Below, in pieces: positions 1 through 9,300 of a stretch of 64,000 nt of DNA; the first letter of the stretch is position 1, and every line of letters starts with the position of its first letter. Below the pieces are notes generated by a model that worked only from the letters and a program-made list of their open reading frames with translations, did no database searches and was not told the DNA's origin. The DNA is from Gammaproteobacteria bacterium UBA2675 (GTDB lineage: Bacteria > Pseudomonadota > Gammaproteobacteria > Pseudomonadales > Pseudohongiellaceae): the NCBI GenBank assembly GCA_002354805.1, contig DEMH01000009.1:620001-684000 (forward strand), written 5' to 3'. Both the position numbers and the translations under genes were made by a program.

Positions 1-2
1 TT

Positions 3-224
3 TTCGGTATTAGTGAAGGATTTGTGGCCAAGCAGGTGGAAGGTGTCACGACAATTGGTGGTTTGACAGTTCTGGCCGCTGATGAGTACTGCGTCTACTC
101 GTACGTCGCCGATGCTAACCGTCGCAGCACTGTAGACGATGATGTCCCATCAATCATCTACTTCCCGAACGGAGCAAACAGCGGCGCGATCGAAGCCGGT
201 TCTGTAATCCAAGTATCGCTCTAA
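3..224 (+). CDS. C-terminal fragment of a probable MSHA-type pilin
   Basis: The reading frame is open from the left edge of the window, so this is the 3' end of a gene that begins outside it; the GTG at 24 is only an internal codon. The visible 73 residues contain a single cysteine (in the stretch EYCVYSYVAD) and no membrane segment, as expected for the globular C-terminal part of a type IV pilin whose hydrophobic N-terminus is missing here. Identity is inferred from context: minor prepilin genes of the mshC, mshD, mshO, mshP order follow directly, and in MSHA loci the pilin mshA (or mshB) occupies this position. A hairpin terminator follows. The exact subunit cannot be decided from this fragment. 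Confidence 0.6.
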   Translation, partial: FGISEGFVAKQVEGVTTIGGLTVLAADEYCVYSYVADANRRSTVDDDVPSIIYFPNGANSGAIEAGSVIQVSL

Positions 225-249
225 TACGCCGGGCGTTATAAGTTGACAG

Positions 250-290
250 CAAGGCCGTTGGTATAAAACCTGCGGCCTTGTTTCTTTTCT
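250..290 (+). terminator. Intrinsic terminator or attenuator after the pilin gene
   Basis: An 8-bp inverted repeat, CAAGGCCG (250-257) and CGGCCTTG (273-280), encloses an inner GGT/ACC pairing and is followed by the T-rich run GTTTCTTTTCT. It lies between the pilin fragment and mshC. Since the downstream minor pilin genes have no obvious promoter of their own, partial read-through could keep the pilin more abundant than the minor subunits (inference). Confidence 0.7.
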
Positions 291-336
291 AGTAGTATGT
301 ATTGCGTTCTCATTTTAATTGTTGCGGAGACTTGAT

Positions 337-906
337 ATGGGACGCAGCGATTGTCGGAAATCCTTAAATTTGCCCATTTCCTCAGCTGGATTCACCATTA
401 TAGAGGCAGTCGTCGCCATCGCGTTTATCGGCATCATTGCAGCGTTCGCCATGTCCCGAATCCTCCGCTCCGATACCTACAACGCTATAATTGTGCGTGA
501 TCAGGTTATCTCCCTGTCGCGCTCTGCACAGCAACGCTCAATTGGCCGATCAGAAGTTGTCCTGACACTGAGCCCGGCTGGCAATAATCTCGATATTCAG
601 ATAGAAGATGAGGATGGCGTGATTCAACGCGCTACTCTTGATCTCAGAGGTGTTACTCTGACGGCGGATGTCAATGAGCTTGATAGCTGTACGAGCACCC
701 CGGGCGCCGATGCTTTGACAACTTCCAATGATCTGGTGCTTGAATTTGATGAGCTTGGTGATCTACTGGAAGGGGGGGTGACTGGAACGGCAGGATACCC
801 GGCAACTGTCACATCTGGAGCAAGACTTTGCATCAATGGCGATCCTGCCAGATCAGTATGCTGGTCAGCATCCGGTTATGCTTACGCTGGAGACTGTGTT
901 GACTAA
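337..906 (+). CDS. mshC: MSHA minor prepilin MshC-like
   Basis: This encodes a 189-residue type IV prepilin-like protein of the pilus or pseudopilus inner-membrane assembly. The N-terminus carries a leader ending in glycine followed by FTIIEAVVAI, which is the prepilin peptidase site with the conserved glutamate at +5, and then one hydrophobic helix. The C-terminal half has four cysteines (DSCTS, RLCING, SVCWS, GDCVD) that could form two disulfides. I chose the ATG at 337 because GGAG at 326-329 sits 7 nt upstream; the frame also contains a TTG at 319. Its position, first of four prepilin-type genes before an mshQ-like gene, gives the MshC assignment. The gene overlaps the start region of the next one. 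Confidence 0.75.
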   Translation: MGRSDCRKSLNLPISSAGFTIIEAVVAIAFIGIIAAFAMSRILRSDTYNAIIVRDQVISLSRSAQQRSIGRSEVVLTLSPAGNNLDIQIEDEDGVIQRATLDLRGVTLTADVNELDSCTSTPGADALTTSNDLVLEFDELGDLLEGGVTGTAGYPATVTSGARLCINGDPARSVCWSASGYAYAGDCVD

Positions 907-1507
907 CAGACGACTACCAAGCCGGCAGCGCGGCGTTACATTGATCGAGCTGATAGCAGTTATTGTAATTCTGGGTGTGGCGCTAATTGGCGTCACAACA
1001 GCCGTGTCTTCGGCGGTTTCGCGCAGTTCGGATGTGCTTCTGGAGACTCGTGCCCTGGCGCTGGCCCAGAGCTACCTCGACGAAATCCTTTCACGGCGCT
1101 TTGATGAGCGCTCTGCACCTCGAGGCATTCCGCCGTGTCGGACTAATTGTACCGATCCTGGTGATCCGCACGATTGTGTTGATCCTGGTGATTTCGGCCC
1201 GGACGGGGGAGAGTCAGGCCGCGCGGACTACGACGATGTAGATGACTACCATTGCCTCGACGAAGGGTTCGGACAAGCAGGCCCGTTGCAGGATGCAGAA
1301 GGGAATGAGCGCGAAGGTTATGAAAACTTCCGGGTTCAGGTGTTTGTACGCTACCTGGAGCTAGGCGCTGGGGGGGCAGAGGAAAATCTTGCGAGCGAAC
1401 CGAACGATTTGACAGACGAACGAGATGCCAAGCTGATCACTGTTACGGTCAGCCATGTAGAAAGACCGGATGGCTGGCAGTTCAGTGTGTATAAGGCTAA
1501 TTTTTAA
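878..1507 (+). CDS. mshD: MSHA minor prepilin MshD-like
   Basis: The product is a prepilin-like protein with the cleavage motif RQRG followed by VTLIELIAVIVIL, then a membrane helix of about 20 residues and an acidic, soluble C-terminal domain. An Asp/Pro-rich, cysteine-containing stretch near residues 75-100 (RTNCTDPGDPHDCVDPGDF) is unusual and could bind a metal or form disulfides (inference). The start is uncertain: ATG 878 is given, but TTG 899 has a better ribosome site (GGAG at 889-892, 6 nt away) and would give a shorter 12-residue leader. Either start overlaps the mshC stop, which points to translational coupling. Assigned as MshD from family type and gene order. Confidence 0.72.
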   Translation: MLTLETVLTNRRLPSRQRGVTLIELIAVIVILGVALIGVTTAVSSAVSRSSDVLLETRALALAQSYLDEILSRRFDERSAPRGIPPCRTNCTDPGDPHDCVDPGDFGPDGGESGRADYDDVDDYHCLDEGFGQAGPLQDAEGNEREGYENFRVQVFVRYLELGAGGAEENLASEPNDLTDERDAKLITVTVSHVERPDGWQFSVYKANF

Positions 1508-1508
1508 T

Positions 1509-2369
1509 ATGAGACAGCGATCGACCATTAGACCGTCCCGCTTGGGACAGCGTGGGTTCACGATCATAGAGATTGTGATTACGCTGCTAGTCTCTTCCAT
1601 TCTGGCGATTGGTATCGTGGGTTATATCGGAGATGCAGTTGAAGGATTTGCTGCCTCCAGTAATCGCAACAAGTTGGCAACATCGGGCCGAAATGTTGTT
1701 GATCGCATCGCACTGGAGCTTCATAACGCCGTCCCTAACAGCATTCGGGTTTCGACCGCACAGGGCACCGGTGACCAGTGCCTCGAGTTTATCCCGTTTA
1801 TTGGTGCTTCGAACTACAGAGATGCGCCGTTCACAGGTGGCGGTGGCACCGACTTTGAAGCAATTGACTTTAACCCGGTGCTGACGCTGGCATCACCAGC
1901 CGACAGACATGCCGTCATTTACCCAATCAATATCCAGGATCTCTACGACGGAGGCTCTCCCGGACCTCGCGCACTGATTGATGAAATTGAGGATACTGGT
2001 GGGGCAGATGGGTTGGTCACTGTGCGACTGGACGCGACTCATAGATTCTCAAGACGGTCCCCAGTGGAGCGGTTTTATGTGGCAGATCGGCCGGTCAGTT
2101 TCTGTGTTGAGGGTGGGCAGCTTTTTCGATATCAGAACTACGGATTTCAATCGACGCAATGCACGCCGGATACCGCATCCTGTCTGCCTGAAACAGCGCC
2201 AGACCGAACATTGATCAGCCTCAGTATAGATAACGCCAGCCTCACGGCGTTTGAGATAATGCCAGCAACACTGCGCCGCAATGCAATCATATCTCTGGAC
2301 TTGAACTTTGCTGAATCCGGTGACGAGGTGCGTATCAAACATGAGGTGCTGATGCGAAATGTCCCATGA
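1509..2369 (+). CDS. mshO: MSHA minor prepilin MshO-like
   Basis: This is a 286-residue prepilin-like protein with leader MRQRSTIRPSRLGQRG, a cleavage site before FTIIEIVITLLVSS and one N-terminal membrane helix. Like many PilW/MshO-type subunits it is larger than the neighbouring minor pilins. It has paired cysteines in its C-terminal half (STQCTPDTASCLPE). The ATG lies directly after the mshD stop (1505-1507), so the two are probably co-translated; the frame is open further upstream, but that extension only shadows mshD. The 3' end overlaps mshP by 11 bp. The MshO name rests on order and prepilin type, not on alignment. Confidence 0.73.
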   Translation: MRQRSTIRPSRLGQRGFTIIEIVITLLVSSILAIGIVGYIGDAVEGFAASSNRNKLATSGRNVVDRIALELHNAVPNSIRVSTAQGTGDQCLEFIPFIGASNYRDAPFTGGGGTDFEAIDFNPVLTLASPADRHAVIYPINIQDLYDGGSPGPRALIDEIEDTGGADGLVTVRLDATHRFSRRSPVERFYVADRPVSFCVEGGQLFRYQNYGFQSTQCTPDTASCLPETAPDRTLISLSIDNASLTAFEIMPATLRRNAIISLDLNFAESGDEVRIKHEVLMRNVP

Positions 2370-2853
2370 CCGAGTGATTCCTATATCAATGCGTAGCAAG
2401 TGTCCCGCGGTAAGGTCGGGCCAGCAGAAGTCATCGATTTACTTTCAGCGAGGTATCGGTTTGCCAGCCGCTATCTTTGTTATTACGCTGATGGCAGCAA
2501 TTGCAGCAGGCATTAATCTGCTGGTTTCGCAGAATGCAGAGACATTTCAGGAAGAAACGCAATTGACACGTGCATTTTATGCTGCTGAATCTGGCGCAGG
2601 ATTCGCCATGAATGCGCTATTTCCACCCGACGAGTTCCCCAATTACAACACCACGGCTATCTGCCCGGAGAATGCGGGCAGTCCGCGGGAGTATGATTTT
2701 GAATCCGAAGGGCTGTCGGGCTGCAGCGTGTCAGTCAGTTGTGTCACTGACGCAACTGTTGATGGAGTGGACTATTTCACAATTACCAGCACGGGCAGTT
2801 GCGGCGACGTCACCCGGACCATAAGGGTCCGGACAAGTTTCGACGCGGACTAA
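2359..2853 (+). CDS. mshP: MSHA biogenesis protein MshP-like
   Basis: A 164-residue protein with a positively charged N-terminus, the motif QRGIGLPAAIFVITLMAAI and one hydrophobic helix, followed by TRAFYAAESGAGFAMNALF. The phrase AAESGAG just after the helix is typical of the PilX/MshP class of pilus assembly proteins, which lack the usual Phe/Glu prepilin signature. Cysteines in the C-terminal half (AICPE, GCSVSVSC, GSCGD) suggest a disulfide-stabilised periplasmic domain. The start overlaps the end of mshO by 11 bp; an internal ATG at 2389 is an alternative. This is the last gene of the plus-strand run before a gene of opposite direction interrupts the locus. Confidence 0.72.
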   Translation: MSHDRVIPISMRSKCPAVRSGQQKSSIYFQRGIGLPAAIFVITLMAAIAAGINLLVSQNAETFQEETQLTRAFYAAESGAGFAMNALFPPDEFPNYNTTAICPENAGSPREYDFESEGLSGCSVSVSCVTDATVDGVDYFTITSTGSCGDVTRTIRVRTSFDAD

Positions 2854-2883
2854 TCTGTCGCACTTATCTGTGTAGCAGGATGC

Positions 2884-3177
2884 CTAAATGGCACCCACCG
2901 CGACAAAGATGCCTAGTACAACGGCGATGGTCAATACAGCCGTCACACTATAGGTCACTACATTGCTCGGCCCCACATGGCAGCGATAGGGATCAATCTG
3001 CCGGGTATGGTCGCTGTCTCGATTGGATATTTCGCGTTGCAGGCGAATCTTGAAATTGTCAAACTTCTCAACAAGTTGCCAGCCAGCCTGGGATTCCTCG
3101 TGAAGGGTCTGCTTCAGATTGGCAGGTTTGGCAAAGTAGGGCACAGTGGATTGAATGACTTTGTATTCCAGGTCCAT
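2884..3177 (-). CDS. Small DUF4177-like membrane-anchored protein
   Basis: A 97-residue protein. Its first half (YKVIQS, then LHEESQAGWQLVEKF) resembles the short DUF4177 fold, in which a tyrosine-rich strand is followed by a helix and the G-W-x-L-V motif. The last 25 residues are a membrane helix (SVTAVLTIAVVLGIFVAVGA), so it is probably tail-anchored with the small domain in the cytoplasm. GGAG lies 6 nt before the ATG. It is convergent with mshP and divergent from mshQ, splitting the pilus locus. No function can be assigned; the family is widespread and uncharacterised. Confidence 0.6.
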   Translation of the reverse strand: MDLEYKVIQSTVPYFAKPANLKQTLHEESQAGWQLVEKFDNFKIRLQREISNRDSDHTRQIDPYRCHVGPSNVVTYSVTAVLTIAVVLGIFVAVGAI

Positions 3178-3378
3178 GGTCGTCTCCGTGGCCGTTGAGG
3201 TTGTTGTAATTCAATTTTGTGGCCAGCCGGTCCATTATGCAACGGCTTGGGCGGCTAGAGTGGGACAAATTAGGGCAGATTTGAGCACTGAAAGATATGA
3301 CAGATCTGAATTAAGCCGCCATATTAGCTAGAATGTGTAAGTTGATAATAATGCGTTATTTATTCAGGTAAGGCGCCA

Positions 3379-6300
3379 ATGCGAGACCAGCGGCTGACGC
3401 GGCCTCACAAACCTAGCAAGACCCGAAGCAGTAATCGGGTTGATTCCCCCGGACGTCTGCTGTTCGGCTGGGGCGCGCGCCTGTTGACAGCAATTGGGGC
3501 GGGCGCCATGGGTGTCAGCCTGGTGTTCGCGCAAACGCCTGGGCCTTTGGCGATTTCCGGCACGGGGGGCAATGTCCAGCAAGTCTCCACCCCATTGCTG
3601 GGCACGGGGGGGAATTCGACTTACACACAGGGCGCCTACCGCATTCATGTATTCACTTCCAATGGCACCTTCACCCCACCTCAGGGGCTCTCACAACTCG
3701 AAGTATTGATCGTTGGTGGCGGCGGTGGTGGTGGCAGTACCTACGGTGGCGGTGGCGGTGCCGGTGGTCTTCGGTGGGAGACCGGGGTCACGGTCAACCA
3801 ACCGTCCTACAGTGTCGTTGTTGGCGCCGGTGGGGCAGGGGGCGCCGGCATCACAACCACTAATGACACCAGTGGTAACGGACAGGCAGGCCAGAATTCG
3901 TCATTTGGTACTCTGATCGCCCAGGGAGGCGGTTATGGTCAGGGCGGTGCACAGAGCAGCGCAGGTGGTGGTTCTGGTGGCTCCGGCGGTGGTGGTGGCG
4001 GTATTACCGGTGGCAGCGCACGACCAGGTGGTAGTGCAGCGGCAGGCCAGGGCAATGTCGGTGGCGCGGGCAATGGGACAAGTTCAGCCAGTAACCGTAG
4101 TGGCGGTGGCGGGGGTGGCGCCGGCGCGGCTGGCAGCGTGGGTACCGACGGCAGTGGCGGTAACGGTGGCGTCGGCCAGAATTTCAGTGCGCAGTTCGGT
4201 ACTGGAGTTGGTGCCAGCGGCTGGTTTGCTGGTGGCGGTGGCGGCGGCAAGCGCAGCGGCGGTGGTACTGGTGGTACAGGTGGCACTGGCGGTGGTGGCG
4301 CGGGAGGCAGCCCGGCAAGCAACTCAGGCGTGGCTGGTCTGGCCAATACTGGCGGCGGCGGTGGCGCATCGGGTGGAACTGGTGGTGTTCCGGGTGCTGC
4401 AGGCGGTAGCGGTGTAGTTATTGTCAGATATATTCCACCCACAACAAACTTTGTTGTTCATACCTTTAACTCCAGCGGCACTTTTGTCCCCCCGCCCGGC
4501 GTCAGCTCCGCGGACGTGCTGGTCGTGGCCGGCGGTGGCGGTGGCGGCACCTCGCAGGCATTTGGCAACGCTGGCGCGGGTGGTGGCGGTGCTGGTGGTC
4601 TGGTCTACCGAACCGGTTTTGCGGTAGGCAGCTCCGTCGCTGTGACAGTTGGGGCGGGGGGCACGGCTGGTGTTGGACCTGGGCATCAGACTGGCGGCAA
4701 TGGAGGCAACTCGGTCTTTGGTTCGTTAACGGCGCTCGGCGGTGGTGGCGGTATCGGTGGTAACGGTCAGGGCAACGCCGGGGGCTCAGGTGGTGGTTCC
4801 CGGGGTGCCAATGGTGGCGCAGCGACGCAACCTGGGGCTGCGACAACTGGTAGTGGATCGGCAGGTGGTAACAGTGCCAACTCTCCCGCTGGTGCAGCGG
4901 GCACCGGTGGTGGTGGCGCTGGTGGCGCAGGACAGAACCTGGCGGGAACTAACGGTGAGGCGGGCGGTAACGGCGGAGTTGGCCTGTCTTACAATATCAG
5001 TGGCACTGCGACATTCTATGCTGGCGGTGGTGGCGGTGGCGCTGCGCAAAACCTGGCGGCTGGAGGTGCTGGTGGAAATGGCGGTGGCGGCAACGGGGGT
5101 AACAACACCACACCAGCGACGGCGGGTACTCCCAATCGTGGCGGTGGCGGTGGTGGTGGCAACAACTCCATCAATGGTGCTGCTGGCGGCAGCGGTGTGG
5201 TTATCGTTCGTTATGTGGCACCTACCGCAACCATCACAACCCAGCCTTCAAGTTCCGCCGTCAGCGGTGCAGCCTTTAATCAGCCAGCAGTAGTAACCCT
5301 GCTGAATGCCAGCGGAAACCCAATTGCAGGTGCAAATGTAACCGCCAATATCGAAACGGGCGGTGGTACATTGGGCGGAACCACCACCGTGGCAACCAAT
5401 GGATCGGGCCAGGCGATCTTTACTGACCTGACGATTAGCGGAGCGGCGGGAGTTCGCACTCTGGGTTTCACGGTAGCGGGTACCAACACCAAACTGATCT
5501 CCAACAATGTGGAGATAATTTCCTACCACTTCGAGATTTCGCACCAGACCACCAACGGGCGCTGCAGCGCCTTCACGCCGATTACGATCAGTGTTGTTGA
5601 CTCCAATGATAATCCGGTCACCAACTTTGCCGGCACTTTGACACTCAGCAATGGTTCGGTGGGCAGTTACGCGCTGGCAACAGGCCAGCAGGGTTCCGTC
5701 AACGATGTGACACCAAACGATGGTCAGGCTCAGGTCACTCTGGTAGCTGGCAACAATGGCAGTATTGTCGTGAACTTTTCCACCAGCGTGGCGCAGACGT
5801 ATCAATTTGATGCCAATGCTGGCTCAATTGGTACGGAAAACTACAATATTTCGCTCACCCTGGAAAACTGCGCCTTCCGCATATTCCACGACGGCAACAG
5901 CAATGTCTGCAGTGTCGAGCCCATCACCATTCAGGTGGTCACAGCATCGGGCGACACAGTTGTTGGCTATACCGGCAACGTCAATATCAGCACGGCTGGT
6001 GTTACAGGCGGTAACTGGAGCAAGACAGGTACAGCCAGCGACGCATTTGGCACGCTAACGCCCGGTACAGCAAATACTGGAGCGGCCACCTATGCATTCA
6101 CTGCGGCTGACGCGGGCGAAATAATTCTTGATTTCCAGAATAACAATGTAGAGACAGTGAACTTCAATCTGGTTGCGGCGAATGTCTCTCAGCCCTCTGG
6201 CCAATACGATCCCAATCTGGTCAATGCTGCCTGTACTTTTCGGGTGACTCACAGTGGCTCATCCGATGTGTGCTCGATAGAAGAGGTGACACTGACCCTG

Positions 6301-9300
6301 GTCGACAGTGGTGGTAACACAATTACCAATTACGCCGGAACCGTTAACCTGAGTACTAGCACGGGCTTCGGTACCTGGGTAGATATCGGGCAGAGCGACG
6401 GTGACCTCGTAGACCCGGTTGATGAAGATGGTAACGCAACCTATGAATTCGAGGCGTCAGACAACGGGCAGGTTGTGCTTGGCTTCCGGCATTCGTCCAA
6501 CACCGGACCAGTCAACATTAACGTCAGTGACGGTGTCACACTGGACCCTCGCAATTCTGCCAGCATGTACGACCAGAATCTGCAGATTGCGCTGTGTACC
6601 TTTGAAATATCACATGGCTTTGCTGCCAATGCCTGTGAAATAACACCCGTCACCTTTACCGTCCGGGACAGCGATAACAATATAGCGACGGATTACCTTG
6701 GCACAATGCGAATCAGTAATAACATCGCCAGTGGTAATTGGGCATTGTCCGGGACGGCAGAGGGAGGAATAAATGCCCCTTCTGGCCCGGATACGGGAAT
6801 CGCAGATTACACCTTTGATGGGCTGGACGCTGGTCAGGTCATTCTCAACTTTACCAGTACCAATACAGGTATCGTGAATTTCGATGTCGAGGATGGCCTG
6901 ATCGTCGAAAATGGGGCATTTGATCCCAATCTTTTCTACAGCGGATGTTTTCCGCAGATATTTGATGGCGCTCAGTGTACCAGTCCGGGTAATTCCACCT
7001 CGGTCAGCATACCGGCTACCAACACTCAGGCATCGTTGAAGTCGCGAATGGTTTTGATGGCGACCATGCAGGTCGGTAATTCGAATGCCGGTACCACTGC
7101 GACTTTTGATGGTGTCCCGATGACGCGCGTGATTCGTGTTGAAAATGACGACCAGGCGCCAGGCGTGACAACCGAAATCTGGGCGATATTCGACGATGAT
7201 CTGCCCGCAAATGCCGGCTCATATGCTGGTGTGTTCAGTGGAGGGGTCAATGATCCCGCCATCTGTTTATTGTCAGTCACAGGCGTAGAGCAGGGTATAC
7301 CCATACCTGCTGCTACCCCCGCTCAGGGTCCGGTCAATGGTAATACCTACTCCGGAGGGAGTGTCAGTGGGCGGCACTCGGTGTCAGCCGGTATAACTAC
7401 AGATGTAAACAATGCTTTTATATTCAGTGTCGTTGCCAATGATGCGGCGTTTTACAATGAGTTCAATACGTTCTTTTTCCGTCCGTCAGAACCAGTATCG
7501 ACATTGACCGGGCTCTGGGGCGGCTTTACAGCAGATGGAGGTTCTCCTCCTTATCGGGAAAATACTACTCAAGCCAGGCCCAACCAGGACACACAGGACG
7601 ATGATCGCGAGGCCGGCGCCTCAGCAGGCTCTGCAGGTGTATTGAGTTCGGCAGGTTTTCTTGAGGTGGTGGAGCCATTTGAAAATCCTGGCATATTTGC
7701 GCCAACCATGAACGCTATGGCCGTGGCGGCATTCCGTCCTCTCGTTACCGGCGAACCACTGGCCGATGACTATGTGCCGGTGGTCCTGTTTGAAACGTTT
7801 TCGGGTTCCATGTCGTATATCGCCATGGGTAACTCATTACGTCTTGATGGTTCCAGGTCTGATCTGCAGGTAGACCCCTCGGTGGACTGCTCATTTGTCG
7901 ATTTCTCAGTTGGTACCGCGGCACCGCTCTCGCTGCCAGCAGGTTCTGACGTGGTTGCTGCCTACCTCTACTGGATGGGGTCCGGCGACGAAGAAGATGC
8001 AGACAGTCAGGTTTCGTTCGGACCGGACGGTAACGAAGTGGCCGTGGTTGCAGACCAGATGTTCCAGGCGATCAACGTTACCGCCGTTAATGCCGGTTTC
8101 TTCGCCGGGTATGCTGAGGTTTCAGAGCTTGTTACGGGGTCTGGTGACTACCGCCTCAAGGACCTGACGGTCCAGACAGGTGGCGTGTGGGATGACAATG
8201 GTACCTGCTCTGGCGGCTGGTCCATGATTGTTGTCTACGAGAATCCGGATGAGCGGCTGCGTGTATTGAACCTGTTCCATGGTCTGCAGCCATTTCAGTA
8301 TTCGGCGTTTACACTGGTACCCCGTAACTTCCGCATGGCGACTTACGATGCAGCCGAAATACTGCCCAACGGTCTGGTGACACACGTTACTATGGAAGGT
8401 GACGAGCAACTCGCTACTGGTGATGAGTCTCTGGGAATCCAGACTGCGCCTGGGGCGACGACGTTTAATCCGTTGCCTAACAGTTTTAATTCATCAACCA
8501 ACGAATTCAACTCAACCGTCACGCGCCCACTATTCTCTATCGGTGGTACCGGTTTCTTTGAGTTTCAGTCCAACGCAGGTATAAACGGCGACGGATACGA
8601 AATCGATTTCCCCGGTCCTGACGCCACGCTTGCTGGTCGAAGTGGCAACCGGATTGGCGCGACATGGGGTATCGATATTGATACTCACTATCTGAGCCCA
8701 TCCACGCTATTCAACTTCTCCCAGCTGGGTAGTGAAGCCGAGCGTATCACGACCCGTTACAGTTCCGGTCAGGACGTTGTTCTGCTGGTTTCCGAGGTTA
8801 TCAGTGTGACGAACTTCCCGATTGCCGATATGGAAGTATTTGTCTCACAGAGTGGTAACTTCAAAGTAAACGGGACTGGCAGTTATCAAGTCAATGTGAC
8901 CAACAACGGCAACGGCTCGGTATCGGCCGGTGAAGCAACCGGAGAAGTGATAGTCGCCATGCGGCTGCCGGACGGCATGACGTTTGATTCGGCGGGTGAC
9001 GTCGGCGGCACGGGCTGGACTTGCAGCGTCACATTGTCACCGGGTGCCTTCACTTGTACATACGATATCGCAGCGACTTACCCGGGTGGAGAATTGCCGT
9101 CGGGCGACAGTCTGCCGCCGATTGATCTGGACGTACAAATTGGCAGTCCGACGGATTTCCCATTGCTTAATAACAATACGCCAATTGTGGCAAGGATGCT
9201 GCACTCTGGCGGCAACTGTACTCCTGAGGCAAATGGCTTTATACCTGATCCGGCCAGCTGTGACCGGGCTCCTCAGTTTGACAACCGCAATGATGACCAG

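Noticed and set aside
3939..4442. 167-codon proline-rich open frame on the minus strand inside mshQ
   Set aside because: It is the reverse complement of GGT/GGC glycine codons and has no ribosome site or family signature; the plus frame is clearly coding.
3709..5218. Possible CRISPR-like repetition
   Set aside because: The repeats are in-frame glycine codons of variable spacing, not identical repeats with unique spacers.
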